Shown here: positions 1 through 7,814 of the stretch, piece after piece
Position numbering within the stretch: the first letter of the stretch is position 1
Layout of the letters: each line of letters begins with the position of its first letter
Assembly: GCA_016721195.1 (NCBI GenBank)
Contig: JADKIO010000008.1
Coordinates: 310,001 to 374,000 of the forward strand
Length of the DNA stretch: 64,000 nt
DNA from: Candidatus Geothrix skivensis
GTDB lineage: Bacteria > Acidobacteriota > Holophagae > Holophagales > Holophagaceae
Direction: 5' to 3'
Program-made: the position numbers and the translations under genes
Notes under the pieces: generated by a model
The model's input: the letters and a program-made list of their open reading frames with translations, nothing else
What the model was told of the DNA's origin: nothing
Databases searched by the model: none

Positions 1-318
1 AACGACGGCGCCGAGTGCCTGGCCATCCGCCGGGCCCTGGGCCCCGCCGCGGATGCGGTGTCGGTCACCAGCACCAAGAGCCAGTTCGGCCACACGCTGG
101 GTGCCGCCGGGGCCTTCGGGGCTGCCGCCGCCATCCTGTCCCTGCGGGACCAGGTGGTGAGCCCCACCCTGCGGCTGGAGGAGCCCGATCCCGTGTGCGA
201 TCTCGACTGCACGCCGAAGGAGGCGAGGGCCCGGCGGGTGCGGGTTGCCTTGGTGAATGCGTTTGCGTTTGGTGGCAACAACGTGTCGCTTTTGCTCCGA
301 CGATGGGAGGGGCGATGA
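1..318 (+). CDS. Beta-ketoacyl-ACP synthase (FabF/KS-alpha type), 3' part only
   Basis: The reading frame is open from base 1, so the gene begins outside the window. The visible C-terminal ~105 residues carry the thiolase-fold KS signature KSQFGHTLGAAG, whose His is one of the two catalytic histidines, and the usual C-terminal glycine-rich strand NAFAFGGNNVS. These enzymes extend acyl chains on ACP by decarboxylative Claisen condensation. The stop codon overlaps the start of the next gene (ATGA), which encodes a ketosynthase without catalytic residues; translational coupling of this kind is typical of KS-alpha/chain-length-factor heterodimers. It could therefore belong to a type II polyketide or aryl-polyene-like pathway rather than to housekeeping fatty-acid synthesis. 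The active-site Cys lies outside the window, so activity cannot be checked. Confidence 0.85.
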   Translation, partial: NDGAECLAIRRALGPAADAVSVTSTKSQFGHTLGAAGAFGAAAAILSLRDQVVSPTLRLEEPDPVCDLDCTPKEARARRVRVALVNAFAFGGNNVSLLLRRWEGR

Positions 319-1397
319 GCAGCTCGGATCTCGTCATCACGGGCCTGGGCCTGGTGCTGCCTTGCGGCGATGGCCTCGAGGCCGCCCGGGCCAGCCTGGC
401 CTCGGTTGCCCCCTGCTTCGGGTCGCTGCCGGAGACCCTGGGCAAGGGCCTTGGCGCCGCCTGCACGGCCTTCGGCCCCGCGGGCATCATCCCCCCCATG
501 CAGCTGCGGCGCCTGGACCGCCCCTCCCGCTTCGCCTGGGTGGCCGCCCACCAGGCCTTCCAGGATGCGGGACTCGATCCGAAGCCCATGGGCGAGCGCA
601 TCGCCGTGGCCGTGGGCACCCTGACCGGCGGCAGCGAGGCCAGCGAGGCCTTCATGCGGCCCTACCTCCAGCGGGGCCCCGAGGGGGCCTCGCCGCTCGT
701 CTTCCCCAACTGCGTGGCCAATGCCGCCAGCGGCCACCTGGCCCTGGCCTTCGGCCTCAAGGGCCCCAGCGTCACCTTCGTGGACCGGGAGAATGCCGCC
801 TTCGTGGCCCTGGAGCAGGCCGCCCGCTGGCTGCGTGCGGGACTGGCGGAAGTGGCCCTGGTGCTGGGCACCGACGGCCTCTTCCCCCTGCTGCTGGACA
901 TCTGCCGGGGCGCCCGGATGCTGGATCGCAGCGGCCACCCGGAATTCGGATCGGGCCGGGGCTTCCTGCCGGGAGAAGGCGCCCAGGCTTTCCTGCTGGA
1001 GACCCGGGGTCACGCGGAAGCTCGCGGCGCCAAGCCCAGAGCCACCCTGCGTGCCCTCGCCAGCCGCTCCTCCGCGGGCACCTCCGAATCGGAACGCTCG
1101 GTAGCCCTGTGCGCGGCCGCCTCGGACCTCGGCCCGGAGACCCCGCACCGCCGCATCGGCGGCGGCAACGGCCTCGCCCGCCTCGACGCCATGGAAGCCA
1201 ACCTGGCCGCTGCCCATCCGGGCTGGCCTGCGGCGCTCCATCCCAAGCTCCTCTGGGGCGAGTTCGGCGGCTCCGGCGCCCAGCTGCTGGCCGCGGCCCT
1301 GTTGGAACCTGCCGACCGCGCCCTGGTCACGGCTCCGGCCAGCAGCGGCGCCCAGTTCGCGGCGCTGCTGGAAGGCGTTAGGCTGGATCGGTCATGA
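315..1397 (+). CDS. Ketosynthase-like chain-length-factor-type protein (catalytic residues lost)
   Basis: A 360-residue KS-fold protein starting MSSSDLVITGLG. The nucleophile elbow reads GPSVTFVDRENAAF, placing Glu159 where active ketosynthases have Cys. The EAHGTGT-type His motif is replaced by IGGGNGLARLD, and the KSxxGH motif by KLLWGEFGGSG, so all three catalytic residues are gone. KS-beta/chain-length factors of type II PKS and aryl polyene systems are decayed in this way and act as partners of an active KS. Its ATG overlaps the upstream KS stop, and its own stop overlaps the next gene's start (ATGA both times), so the three genes are probably one transcript. Role inferred: heterodimer partner that shapes product length. 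Confidence 0.75.
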   Translation: MSSSDLVITGLGLVLPCGDGLEAARASLASVAPCFGSLPETLGKGLGAACTAFGPAGIIPPMQLRRLDRPSRFAWVAAHQAFQDAGLDPKPMGERIAVAVGTLTGGSEASEAFMRPYLQRGPEGASPLVFPNCVANAASGHLALAFGLKGPSVTFVDRENAAFVALEQAARWLRAGLAEVALVLGTDGLFPLLLDICRGARMLDRSGHPEFGSGRGFLPGEGAQAFLLETRGHAEARGAKPRATLRALASRSSAGTSESERSVALCAAASDLGPETPHRRIGGGNGLARLDAMEANLAAAHPGWPAALHPKLLWGEFGGSGAQLLAAALLEPADRALVTAPASSGAQFAALLEGVRLDRS

Positions 1398-1936
1398 GGG
1401 AACGCGATCAGATCAGCATCGGCAGCCAGTCCATCCTCTGGGTGGCAGGCGTGGGTGTGGGCCTGCTGACCCTGGCCTTCGTCCTGGGCGTGCAGGTGGG
1501 CAAGCAGAGCGCCGCCCTCCGGCGCCCCCTCGTGAAGGGGGTGGAAGAAGAGCTGAAGGAGCTCCCAGAGCCCCTGGCGGACCAGCTGAAGTTTTTCGAA
1601 GGCGAGGGCCCGGATCGGCTGGTGCCCACCACCAAGGTGGAGGCAGGGTCGCCCAAGGACGAGGTGAAGGCGCCCGCCAAGCCGGCCCCCAAGCCGCCGG
1701 AGAAGGTCCCTGCACCAGAGGCCTGGACCCAGCAGCTCATCGCCACCGCCGACGCCGCCGAAGCCAAGCGGGTGGCCGACAAGGCCAAGGCCGCGGGCTT
1801 CGCCACCACGACGGTGAAGGATAACGGCCAGCTGAAAGTGCGCCTGGCCAAATCCGCCGATCGAGCCGCCATGGACAAGACCGCCGAGAAGCTCAAGAAG
1901 GCCGGGTTCAAGCCCTTCGCGGTCAAGGTGGAGTAG
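1394..1936 (+). CDS. Membrane-anchored SPOR-domain protein
   Basis: A 180-residue protein. A short cytoplasmic N-terminus is followed by one membrane helix at about residues 13-35 (ILWVAGVGVGLLTLAFVLGV), then an acidic and proline/lysine-rich periplasmic linker (about 75-110), then an alpha/beta C-terminal domain from about 115. That domain fits a SPOR fold (repeated AxxxADKAKAAGF and AEKLKKAGFKPF units). SPOR domains bind denuded peptidoglycan glycans at division septa. It overlaps the preceding gene by four bases, which is unusual for a SPOR protein and suggests shared expression only. The following 430 bp are non-coding. Confidence 0.65.
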   Translation: MRERDQISIGSQSILWVAGVGVGLLTLAFVLGVQVGKQSAALRRPLVKGVEEELKELPEPLADQLKFFEGEGPDRLVPTTKVEAGSPKDEVKAPAKPAPKPPEKVPAPEAWTQQLIATADAAEAKRVADKAKAAGFATTTVKDNGQLKVRLAKSADRAAMDKTAEKLKKAGFKPFAVKVE

Positions 1937-2149
1937 GGCCCGATTCAGCCCGGCGCACAACCATCGAATCTCCGGGTTCGACTGGATGGATTTGGCTTAG
2001 CCATCGGCGCGATTAATTACGATGCAACGGTAATCTATGGTGATCTTCGACACAACCGATCCGGCGCTGGGATCCACTCGAAACCAGCATATGCCCATCC
2101 AAGAAGCCCACCATTGCTTAGTTTATTTTGTAAAAAACCAACCATTCTC

Positions 2150-2185
2150 ACCCAATTCCGCTCGGTCGGTCACGAGGAATTGGGT
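2150..2185. promoter_or_regulatory. Inverted repeat abutting the -35 element
   Basis: ACCCAATTCC (2150-2159) and GGAATTGGGT (2176-2185) are perfect 10-base complements separated by 16 bases. The right arm ends on the first base of the -35 hexamer. No T-tract follows, so a protein-binding site is more likely than a terminator. Confidence 0.45.
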
Positions 2186-2213
2186 TGACGCGTCCTTGGG
2201 TCTGGTTTTTAAC
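2185..2213 (+). promoter_or_regulatory. Probable sigma-70 promoter of the abfD operon
   Basis: TTGACG (2185-2190), 17-bp spacer, TTTAAC (2208-2213). The -35 matches consensus at five of six positions and the -10 at four of six. A T-rich stretch lies upstream. Transcription would start near 2220, about 150 bases before abfD. Confidence 0.5.
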
Positions 2214-2222
2214 TTTACCAAT

Positions 2223-2238
2223 CGGTAATGATTTACCG
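2223..2238. promoter_or_regulatory. Candidate repressor operator at the transcription start
   Basis: CGGTAA-TGAT-TTACCG is a perfect 6+6 palindrome placed just after the -10, over the expected +1. This position and symmetry are typical of repressor operators. The regulator is not encoded nearby. Confidence 0.45.
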
Positions 2239-2262
2239 GTTTGTCTTCTCGATCCATCAACG

Positions 2263-2293
2263 CCGGGTTGAAGAGGCATGAAAGGCAACCCGG
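2263..2293 (+). other. Leader hairpin upstream of abfD
   Basis: CCGGGTTG (2263-2270) pairs with CAACCCGG (2286-2293) around a 15-base loop in the predicted 5' leader. It is not a recognised riboswitch and may be structural only. Confidence 0.3.
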
Positions 2294-2368
2294 TGGCCCC
2301 TGCCATCCGGTGGGGAGAGCTCCGTCTGCCTTTCATTGAAAAATCCGGCCCCCTCACATGGTGCTGAC

Positions 2369-3826
2369 ATGAACAAAGACCAATACATCGAGAGTTTGAG
2401 AAAACTCAACCTGAAGGTTTACCTCTTCGGGAAGTTGGTCGAGAACCCGGTCGACCACCCGATGATCCGCCCCTCCCTGAACTCCGTCGCCATGACCTAT
2501 GAGCTGGCTGGGCAGGACGAGCACAAGGATCTGATGACGGCGACGTCGCACCTCACGGGCAAGACGGTCAACCGCTTCTGTCACCTGCACCAGAGCACCG
2601 AAGATCTGGTGAAGAAGGTGAAGATGCAGCGGCTTCTCGGTCAGAAGACGGCCTCCTGCTTCCAGCGCTGCGTGGGCATGGACGCCTTCAATGCCATCTT
2701 CTCGACCACCTTCGAGATCGACGCCAAGTGCGGCACCGAGTACCACAAGCGCTTCACGGACTACATGAAGTTCGTGCAGGAGAACGACCTGACCGTGGAC
2801 GGCGCCATGACCGACCCCAAGGGTGATCGCTCCCTGTCCCCCTCCAGACAGGAAGACCCGGACATGTACCTCCACATCGTGGAGGAGCGCGCGGACGGCA
2901 TCGTGGTGCGCGGCGCCAAGGCCCACCAGACCGGCGCGCTCAACTCCCACGAGCACCTCATCATGCCCACCCAGGCCATGAAGGAGGAGGACAAGGCCTA
3001 CGCCGTCTCCTTCGCCGTGCCCTCGGACGCGGACGGGGTGTTCATGATCTACGGCCGCCAGTCCTGCGACACCCGCAAGATGGAGGCTGGCGCGGACATC
3101 GATGTGGGCAATTCCGAGTTCGGCGGCCACGAGGCCCTGGTGATCTTCGAGGATGTCTTCGTGCCCTGGAACCGGGTGTTCCTCTGCAAGGAGTGGGAGT
3201 TCGCCGGGATGATGGTGGAGCGCTTCGCGGGCTACCACCGGCAGTCCTATGGCGGCTGCAAGACGGGCGTGGGCGATGTGCTCATCGGCGCCGCGGCTTT
3301 GGCCGCCGACTACAACGGCGCGGCGAAGGCCAACCACATCAAGGACAAGCTCATCGAGATGACCCACCTCAACGAGACGCTCTACGCCTGCGGCATCGCC
3401 TGCTCGGCGGAAGGCAGCAGGACCAAGGCCGGCAACTACCAGATCGACAACCTGCTGGCCAACGTCTGCAAGCAGAACGTCACCCGCTTTCCCTACGAGA
3501 TCGCCCGCCTGGCCGAGGACATCGCCGGCGGCATCATGGTGACCATGCCCTCCGAGGCTGACTACCGAGACGAGAAGGTCGGGCCCTTCGTGAAGAAGTA
3601 CCTCAAGGGCGTCTCCAGCGTGAGCACCGAGAACCGCATGCGGGTGCTGCGCCTCGTCGAGAACCTGACCCTGGGTACCGCGGCCGTGGGCTACCGCACC
3701 GAGTCCATGCACGGCGCCGGCTCGCCCCAGGCCCAGCGCATCATGATCGCCCGCCAGTCCAACATCGAGGCCAAGAAGGCGCTGGCCAAGAAGATCGCCA
3801 AGGTGAACGAAAGCGAGAACAAGTAG
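2369..3826 (+). CDS. abfD: 4-hydroxybutyryl-CoA dehydratase / vinylacetyl-CoA delta-isomerase
   Basis: Converts 4-hydroxybutyryl-CoA to crotonyl-CoA by a radical mechanism using FAD and a [4Fe-4S] cluster. At 485 residues it has the normal family length and closely resembles the Clostridium aminobutyricum enzyme throughout. Cluster ligands are visible as Cys97 and Cys101 (SCFQRC), His290 (AGYHRQ) and Cys297 (GGCKTG), matching the known C99/C103/H292/C299 spacing. Start: ATG 2369 aligns with family N-termini (MNKDQYIESLRKLN); an in-frame TTG at 2336 would add 11 residues. Neither has a strong Shine-Dalgarno. It is the first gene of the operon, behind its own promoter and palindromes. The enzyme is oxygen-sensitive in known cases, which suggests anaerobic use. 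Confidence 0.96.
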   Translation: MNKDQYIESLRKLNLKVYLFGKLVENPVDHPMIRPSLNSVAMTYELAGQDEHKDLMTATSHLTGKTVNRFCHLHQSTEDLVKKVKMQRLLGQKTASCFQRCVGMDAFNAIFSTTFEIDAKCGTEYHKRFTDYMKFVQENDLTVDGAMTDPKGDRSLSPSRQEDPDMYLHIVEERADGIVVRGAKAHQTGALNSHEHLIMPTQAMKEEDKAYAVSFAVPSDADGVFMIYGRQSCDTRKMEAGADIDVGNSEFGGHEALVIFEDVFVPWNRVFLCKEWEFAGMMVERFAGYHRQSYGGCKTGVGDVLIGAAALAADYNGAAKANHIKDKLIEMTHLNETLYACGIACSAEGSRTKAGNYQIDNLLANVCKQNVTRFPYEIARLAEDIAGGIMVTMPSEADYRDEKVGPFVKKYLKGVSSVSTENRMRVLRLVENLTLGTAAVGYRTESMHGAGSPQAQRIMIARQSNIEAKKALAKKIAKVNESENK

Positions 3827-3914
3827 TCCGGTTCAACCGGTCCACACGAACAAGCCGAGCGACACGCGTCCCGGCCGAAAGCGGACTGTCCCCCGAGGGA
3901 CGGAAGGAGAAGCC

Positions 3915-5228
3915 ATGGAATGGAAGCGCACGTACCAGGAAAGACTGACGTCGGCCGAAGAAGCCGTGACCACCGTCCTCAGCGGTGACCGGGTGGTGGT
4001 GGGGCACGCGGCCGGCGCCCCCGAGGTGCTCCTGAAGGCCCTGGTGGCCCGGCGCTCCCGGCTGCGGGAGGTGGAGCTCGTCCACATGCTCTGCCTGGGC
4101 GACGGCGGCTACCTGGCCGAGGGCATGGAGCCCCATTTCCGCTTCAACGGCATCTTCGTCGGCAGCAACAACCGGAAGGCCGTGGAGGAGAACCGGGGGG
4201 ACTACACGCCCTGCTACTTCCACGAGTTCCCTGGGCTCTTCAGCAGCCAGCTGCCCGTGGACGTCGCCCTGATCCAGGTCACCCCGCCCAATGCCGCGGG
4301 CTTCTGCAGCTTCGGCGTGTCCTGCGACTACACCAAGCCCGCCGCGCACCAGGCCAAGATCGTCATCGCGGAGTCCAACGAGCAGATGCCCTGGATCGGC
4401 GGCGACAACCTGATCCACGTGTCCCAGCTGCACCACATCGTGGCGACCTCCCATCCCATCTTCGAGCTGCCCCTGCCGAGGATCGGCGAGACGGAGCGGC
4501 TCATTGGCGAGCACTGCGCCACCCTGGTGGAGGACGGTTCGACCCTCCAGCTCGGCATCGGCGCCATTCCCGATGCGGTCCTGATGTTCCTGAAGGACAA
4601 GAAGGACCTGGGCATCCACTCGGAGATGTTCTCGGACGGACTGATCGACCTGGTGGAACTGGGCGTCGTGAACGGCCGCCGGAAGTCCATCCACAAGGGG
4701 GAGCTGGTCTCCACCTTCCTCATGGGCAGCCAACGGCTCTACGACTTCGTCCACAAGAACGACCAGGTGAAGCTCTACCCCGTGGACTACGTGAACCACC
4801 CCACGGTGATCATGCAGAACAGCCGGATGGTCTCCATCAACTCCTGCATCGAAGTGGACCTCATGGGGCAGGTGGGCTCCGAATCCATCGGCCTGAGGCA
4901 GTTCAGCGGCGTGGGCGGCCAGGTGGACTTCGTCCGCGGCGCCAGCATGGCGGTGGGCGGCAAATCCATCATCGCCGTGCCCTCCACCGCCGCCGGTGGC
5001 AAGCTCTCCCGCATCGTGCCCTTCCTGGCCCAGGGGGCGGCGGTCTCCACCTCCCGGAACGACGTGGACTACGTGGTCACGGAATACGGCATCGCCCACC
5101 TCAAGGGGAAGACCCTCCGGCAGCGCGCCCAGAGCCTCATCGCCATCGCCCATCCCGCGTTCCGCGACGAGCTGGAAGAGGAGTTCGCCCGCCGCTTCGC
5201 CGCCACCCTCTGCGCCGTCGGGGTCTGA
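3915..5228 (+). CDS. abfT: 4-hydroxybutyrate CoA-transferase
   Basis: Moves CoA from acetyl-CoA or a similar donor to 4-hydroxybutyrate, giving the AbfD substrate. At 437 residues it has the family's length. The catalytic glutamate is Glu237 in HSEMFSDG (Glu238 in the clostridial enzyme), forming the covalent glutamyl-CoA thioester, and the glycine-rich GVGGQVDF loop follows. ATG 3915 is preceded by a strong GGAAGGAG. The 88-base gap after abfD holds two small hairpins but no clear terminator. Next to abfD and the 4-hydroxybutyrate dehydrogenase, its substrate is well supported; the acyl-CoA donor is not. Confidence 0.93.
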   Translation: MEWKRTYQERLTSAEEAVTTVLSGDRVVVGHAAGAPEVLLKALVARRSRLREVELVHMLCLGDGGYLAEGMEPHFRFNGIFVGSNNRKAVEENRGDYTPCYFHEFPGLFSSQLPVDVALIQVTPPNAAGFCSFGVSCDYTKPAAHQAKIVIAESNEQMPWIGGDNLIHVSQLHHIVATSHPIFELPLPRIGETERLIGEHCATLVEDGSTLQLGIGAIPDAVLMFLKDKKDLGIHSEMFSDGLIDLVELGVVNGRRKSIHKGELVSTFLMGSQRLYDFVHKNDQVKLYPVDYVNHPTVIMQNSRMVSINSCIEVDLMGQVGSESIGLRQFSGVGGQVDFVRGASMAVGGKSIIAVPSTAAGGKLSRIVPFLAQGAAVSTSRNDVDYVVTEYGIAHLKGKTLRQRAQSLIAIAHPAFRDELEEEFARRFAATLCAVGV

Positions 5229-5229
5229 G

Positions 5230-6345
5230 ATGCAGCTCTTCACCCTCAAGACGCGGCTGAGCCGGTTCGACAGCTTCGCGGCCTTCGCCCAGGAGTTCAG
5301 GCTCACGGAACGGGATCTGGTGATCACCCACGCCTTCCTCCATGAGCCCTTCATGAAGCCGCTGGACCTGCCCTGCCACTTCGTCATGCAGGAGCGGTAC
5401 GGCGCCGGCGAGCCTTCCGACGTGATGATGAACAGCATCCTCGCGGACGTGAAGGACCTGAGCTTCGACCGGGTCGTGGCCGTGGGCGGTGGGACCGTCA
5501 TCGATATCGCCAAGCTCTTCGTGCTGGAAGGGCTGGTGGACGTGGTGACAGCCTTCGAGCGCAGCATTCCCCTAGTCAAGGGCAAGCAGTTGGTGATCAT
5601 CCCAACCACCTGCGGGACCGGCAGCGAAGTCACCAACCTCTCCATCGCCGAGATCACGTCGAAGCAGACCAAGATGGGCCTGGCCGACGACGCGATCCTG
5701 CCGGACGAGGCGGTGATCATCCCGGAGCTGCTTCGGGGCCTGCCCTTCAATTTCTACACCTACAGCGCCATCGACGCCTTCATCCACGCGGTGGAATCCT
5801 ACGTCTCCCCGAAGTCCAATCCCTATACCAGGCTCTACGCCAAGGCTGCCATCGAGCTGATCCTCGACGTCTTCGGCGGGATCCTCGAACGCGGTCCCGA
5901 GTACCGCTTCGAGCGCATGGAGGACATGCTGATGGCCAGCAACTTCGCCGGCATCGCCTTCGGGAACACGGGCGTCGGTGCGGTCCACGCCCTCTCCTAT
6001 CCCCTCGGCGGCACCTACCACGTGCCCCATGGCGAAGCGAACTACCAGTTCTTCGCCGCCGTGTTCAAGCGCTACCAGGAGAAGCAGCCCCTGGGCCGGA
6101 TCCAGGAACTCGACGCGCTGCTGGCGGGGCTCCTCCACACGGAGACGGCCAACGTGTACGACCGCCTGGAGCGGCTCTTCGGCCAGCTGCTCTCCAGAAA
6201 CAGCCTCCGCTCCTACGGCATGAAGCCCGCGGAGATCGAGACCTTCGCCGACACCGTCATGCAGAAGCAGGGACGGCTGCTGGCCAACAACTACGTCGCG
6301 CTGACTCGGGACGAGATCCGCGACATCTACAAATCCCTTTTCTAA
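5230..6345 (+). CDS. 4hbD: 4-hydroxybutyrate dehydrogenase (iron-type alcohol dehydrogenase)
   Basis: Interconverts 4-hydroxybutyrate and succinic semialdehyde with NAD(H). It has 371 residues, typical of group III iron-dependent alcohol dehydrogenases. Visible motifs are the nucleotide-binding GGGTVIDIAK, PTTCGTGSEVT, and the metal site in DAFIHAVESYVS plus HALSYPLGG and HVPHGEANY. The whole sequence resembles the Clostridium kluyveri 4HbD, including GNTGVGAVHALSYP. ATG 5230 lies one base after the abfT stop, so the two are probably translationally coupled. A longer upstream reading frame starting inside abfT is not needed. Confidence 0.93.
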   Translation: MQLFTLKTRLSRFDSFAAFAQEFRLTERDLVITHAFLHEPFMKPLDLPCHFVMQERYGAGEPSDVMMNSILADVKDLSFDRVVAVGGGTVIDIAKLFVLEGLVDVVTAFERSIPLVKGKQLVIIPTTCGTGSEVTNLSIAEITSKQTKMGLADDAILPDEAVIIPELLRGLPFNFYTYSAIDAFIHAVESYVSPKSNPYTRLYAKAAIELILDVFGGILERGPEYRFERMEDMLMASNFAGIAFGNTGVGAVHALSYPLGGTYHVPHGEANYQFFAAVFKRYQEKQPLGRIQELDALLAGLLHTETANVYDRLERLFGQLLSRNSLRSYGMKPAEIETFADTVMQKQGRLLANNYVALTRDEIRDIYKSLF

Positions 6346-6374
6346 CCGCGCCACCCGCACAGGAGGATGAGTCC

Positions 6375-7730
6375 ATGGAAGTCAAGAGCGTCGTCGCCAA
6401 GGCTCGCAAGGCCCAGGCCATTTTCGAGAAGAACTTCAGTCAGGAGCAGGTTGACGAGATCGTCCAGACCGTCGCCCAGACCGTCTATGACAATGCCCAC
6501 AGGCTGTCCGAGCTGGCCGTCGAGGAGACCGGCATGGGCGTGGTGGAAGACAAGATCGCCAAGTGCCACGGGAAATCCACCGGCGTCTGGCACGACCTGA
6601 AGGACAAGAAGTCCATGGGTGTCCTCCGGGTGGATGAAACGACCAACCTGGTGGAGATCGGCAAGGCCATCGGCGTGGTGGCGGGCATCACGCCCTCGAC
6701 CAACCCCGTGGTCACCCCCATGTCCAAGATCATGTTCGCGCTCAAGACCAAGAACGCCATCATCATCGCCCCCCACCCGAAGGCCGCGCGGTGCTCGGGC
6801 CTCACGGTGGAGCTCATCAACAAGGCCCTGCAGAAATTCAACGTGCCCGAGGGGCTGGTGCAGATCCTGTCCAACCCTTCGGTGGAAAAGACGCAGGAAC
6901 TCATGCGGTCCTGCGACGTCGTGGTGGCCACCGGCGGCATGGCCATGGTCAAGTCCGCCTACTCCTCCGGGAAACCCTCCTTCGGCGTGGGCGCCGGCAA
7001 TGTCCAGGTCATCCTGGATCGCCAGATCGACTACCAGGAGGCCGCCCTCAAGGTCATCACGGGCCGCAAGTTCGACAACGGCATCATCTGCTCGGGCGAG
7101 CAGTCCTTCATCTACCACGAGGACGACCGGGCCGAGGTCATGGCCGCCTTCGTGGCCCAGGGCGCCTACGTCGTGCCGGACCAGGAGCGGCAGCTGGTGG
7201 TGGAGGCCATCTTCGAGAACGGTGGCCTGGCGAAAGACGCCGTGGGCCAGTCCGTGAACTTCATCGCCGCCAAGGCGGGCATCTCCGTTCCCGCGGGCAT
7301 CAAGGTGCTCGTGCTCGAGGCCAAGGGCATCGGCGAAGCCGACATCATCTGCAAAGAGAAGATGTGCCCCGTGCTGGCGGCCTTCAGCTACAAGAACATC
7401 GACGAGGCCATCCAGATCGCCACCGCCAACCTCCTGCTGGAAGGCAGCGGCCACACCGCCGGCATCCACTCCAACAACCAGGAGAACATCCGGAAGGCCG
7501 GTTCCCGGATTCCCGTCTCGCGCCTCATCGTCAACGCGCCCTGCGCCACCACGGCGGGCGGCTCCGTCGAGGGCGGGCTCGCCTTCACCAACACCCTGGG
7601 CTGTGGCAGCTGGGGCGGCAACTCCATCTCCGAGAACTTCACCTACAAGCATCTGCTGAACGTGACGCGCATCGCCTCCATCTCCAGGAAGAAGGTTTCG
7701 GCGCCCAAGCCCAAGCCGACCCTGGTCTAG
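6375..7730 (+). CDS. sucD: Succinate-semialdehyde dehydrogenase, CoA-acylating
   Basis: Interconverts succinyl-CoA and succinic semialdehyde (NAD(P)H), joining the TCA pool to 4-hydroxybutyrate. At 451 residues it belongs to the CoA-acylating aldehyde dehydrogenase family related to the AdhE N-terminus. The catalytic cysteine is Cys239 in FDNGIICSGEQS; the substrate-binding stretch ATGGMAMVKSAYSSGKP and the late motif NAPCATTAGGS are present. A perfect AGGAGG sits 8 bases before ATG 6375. It is homologous to C. kluyveri SucD, which is also beside 4hbD and the CoA-transferase. No succinyl-CoA:CoA transferase (cat1) is visible, so succinyl-CoA must come from elsewhere. Confidence 0.92.
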   Translation: MEVKSVVAKARKAQAIFEKNFSQEQVDEIVQTVAQTVYDNAHRLSELAVEETGMGVVEDKIAKCHGKSTGVWHDLKDKKSMGVLRVDETTNLVEIGKAIGVVAGITPSTNPVVTPMSKIMFALKTKNAIIIAPHPKAARCSGLTVELINKALQKFNVPEGLVQILSNPSVEKTQELMRSCDVVVATGGMAMVKSAYSSGKPSFGVGAGNVQVILDRQIDYQEAALKVITGRKFDNGIICSGEQSFIYHEDDRAEVMAAFVAQGAYVVPDQERQLVVEAIFENGGLAKDAVGQSVNFIAAKAGISVPAGIKVLVLEAKGIGEADIICKEKMCPVLAAFSYKNIDEAIQIATANLLLEGSGHTAGIHSNNQENIRKAGSRIPVSRLIVNAPCATTAGGSVEGGLAFTNTLGCGSWGGNSISENFTYKHLLNVTRIASISRKKVSAPKPKPTLV

Positions 7731-7814
7731 GCAGCCCTACTTTCCCACTGACCCCGAACTGGCGCAGGGCCCTAGCCCCTTCCTTCCCGCGCCCCGCACC
7801 CCACGGAGCCCCCC

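Larger units (their letters stand above)
1937..2368 (+). promoter_or_regulatory. Regulatory intergenic region upstream of the 4-hydroxybutyryl-CoA locus
   Basis: A 432-bp gap, visibly more AT-rich than its surroundings (T-rich tract around 2120-2136). It holds a promoter, two inverted repeats and a leader hairpin, listed separately. A 63-codon open frame at 2037-2228 looks spurious: no ribosome-binding site and unremarkable composition. I see no tRNA or known riboswitch. Confidence 0.6.

Noticed and set aside
2037..2228. A 63-codon open frame in the abfD upstream region
   Set aside because: No ribosome-binding site, no recognisable motif, and it overlaps the inverted repeat and promoter.
2263..2368. 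A riboswitch in the abfD leader
   Set aside because: Only one short hairpin with a large loop is visible and no known aptamer consensus can be traced.
2369..7730. Reading the abf/4hbD/sucD genes as part of an autotrophic 3HP/4HB or DC/4HB cycle
   Set aside because: The cycle's acetyl-CoA/propionyl-CoA carboxylase, malonyl-CoA reductase or pyruvate/PEP carboxylation enzymes are not seen, and activation is by a CoA-transferase as in clostridia, not by the archaeal 4-hydroxybutyryl-CoA synthetase.
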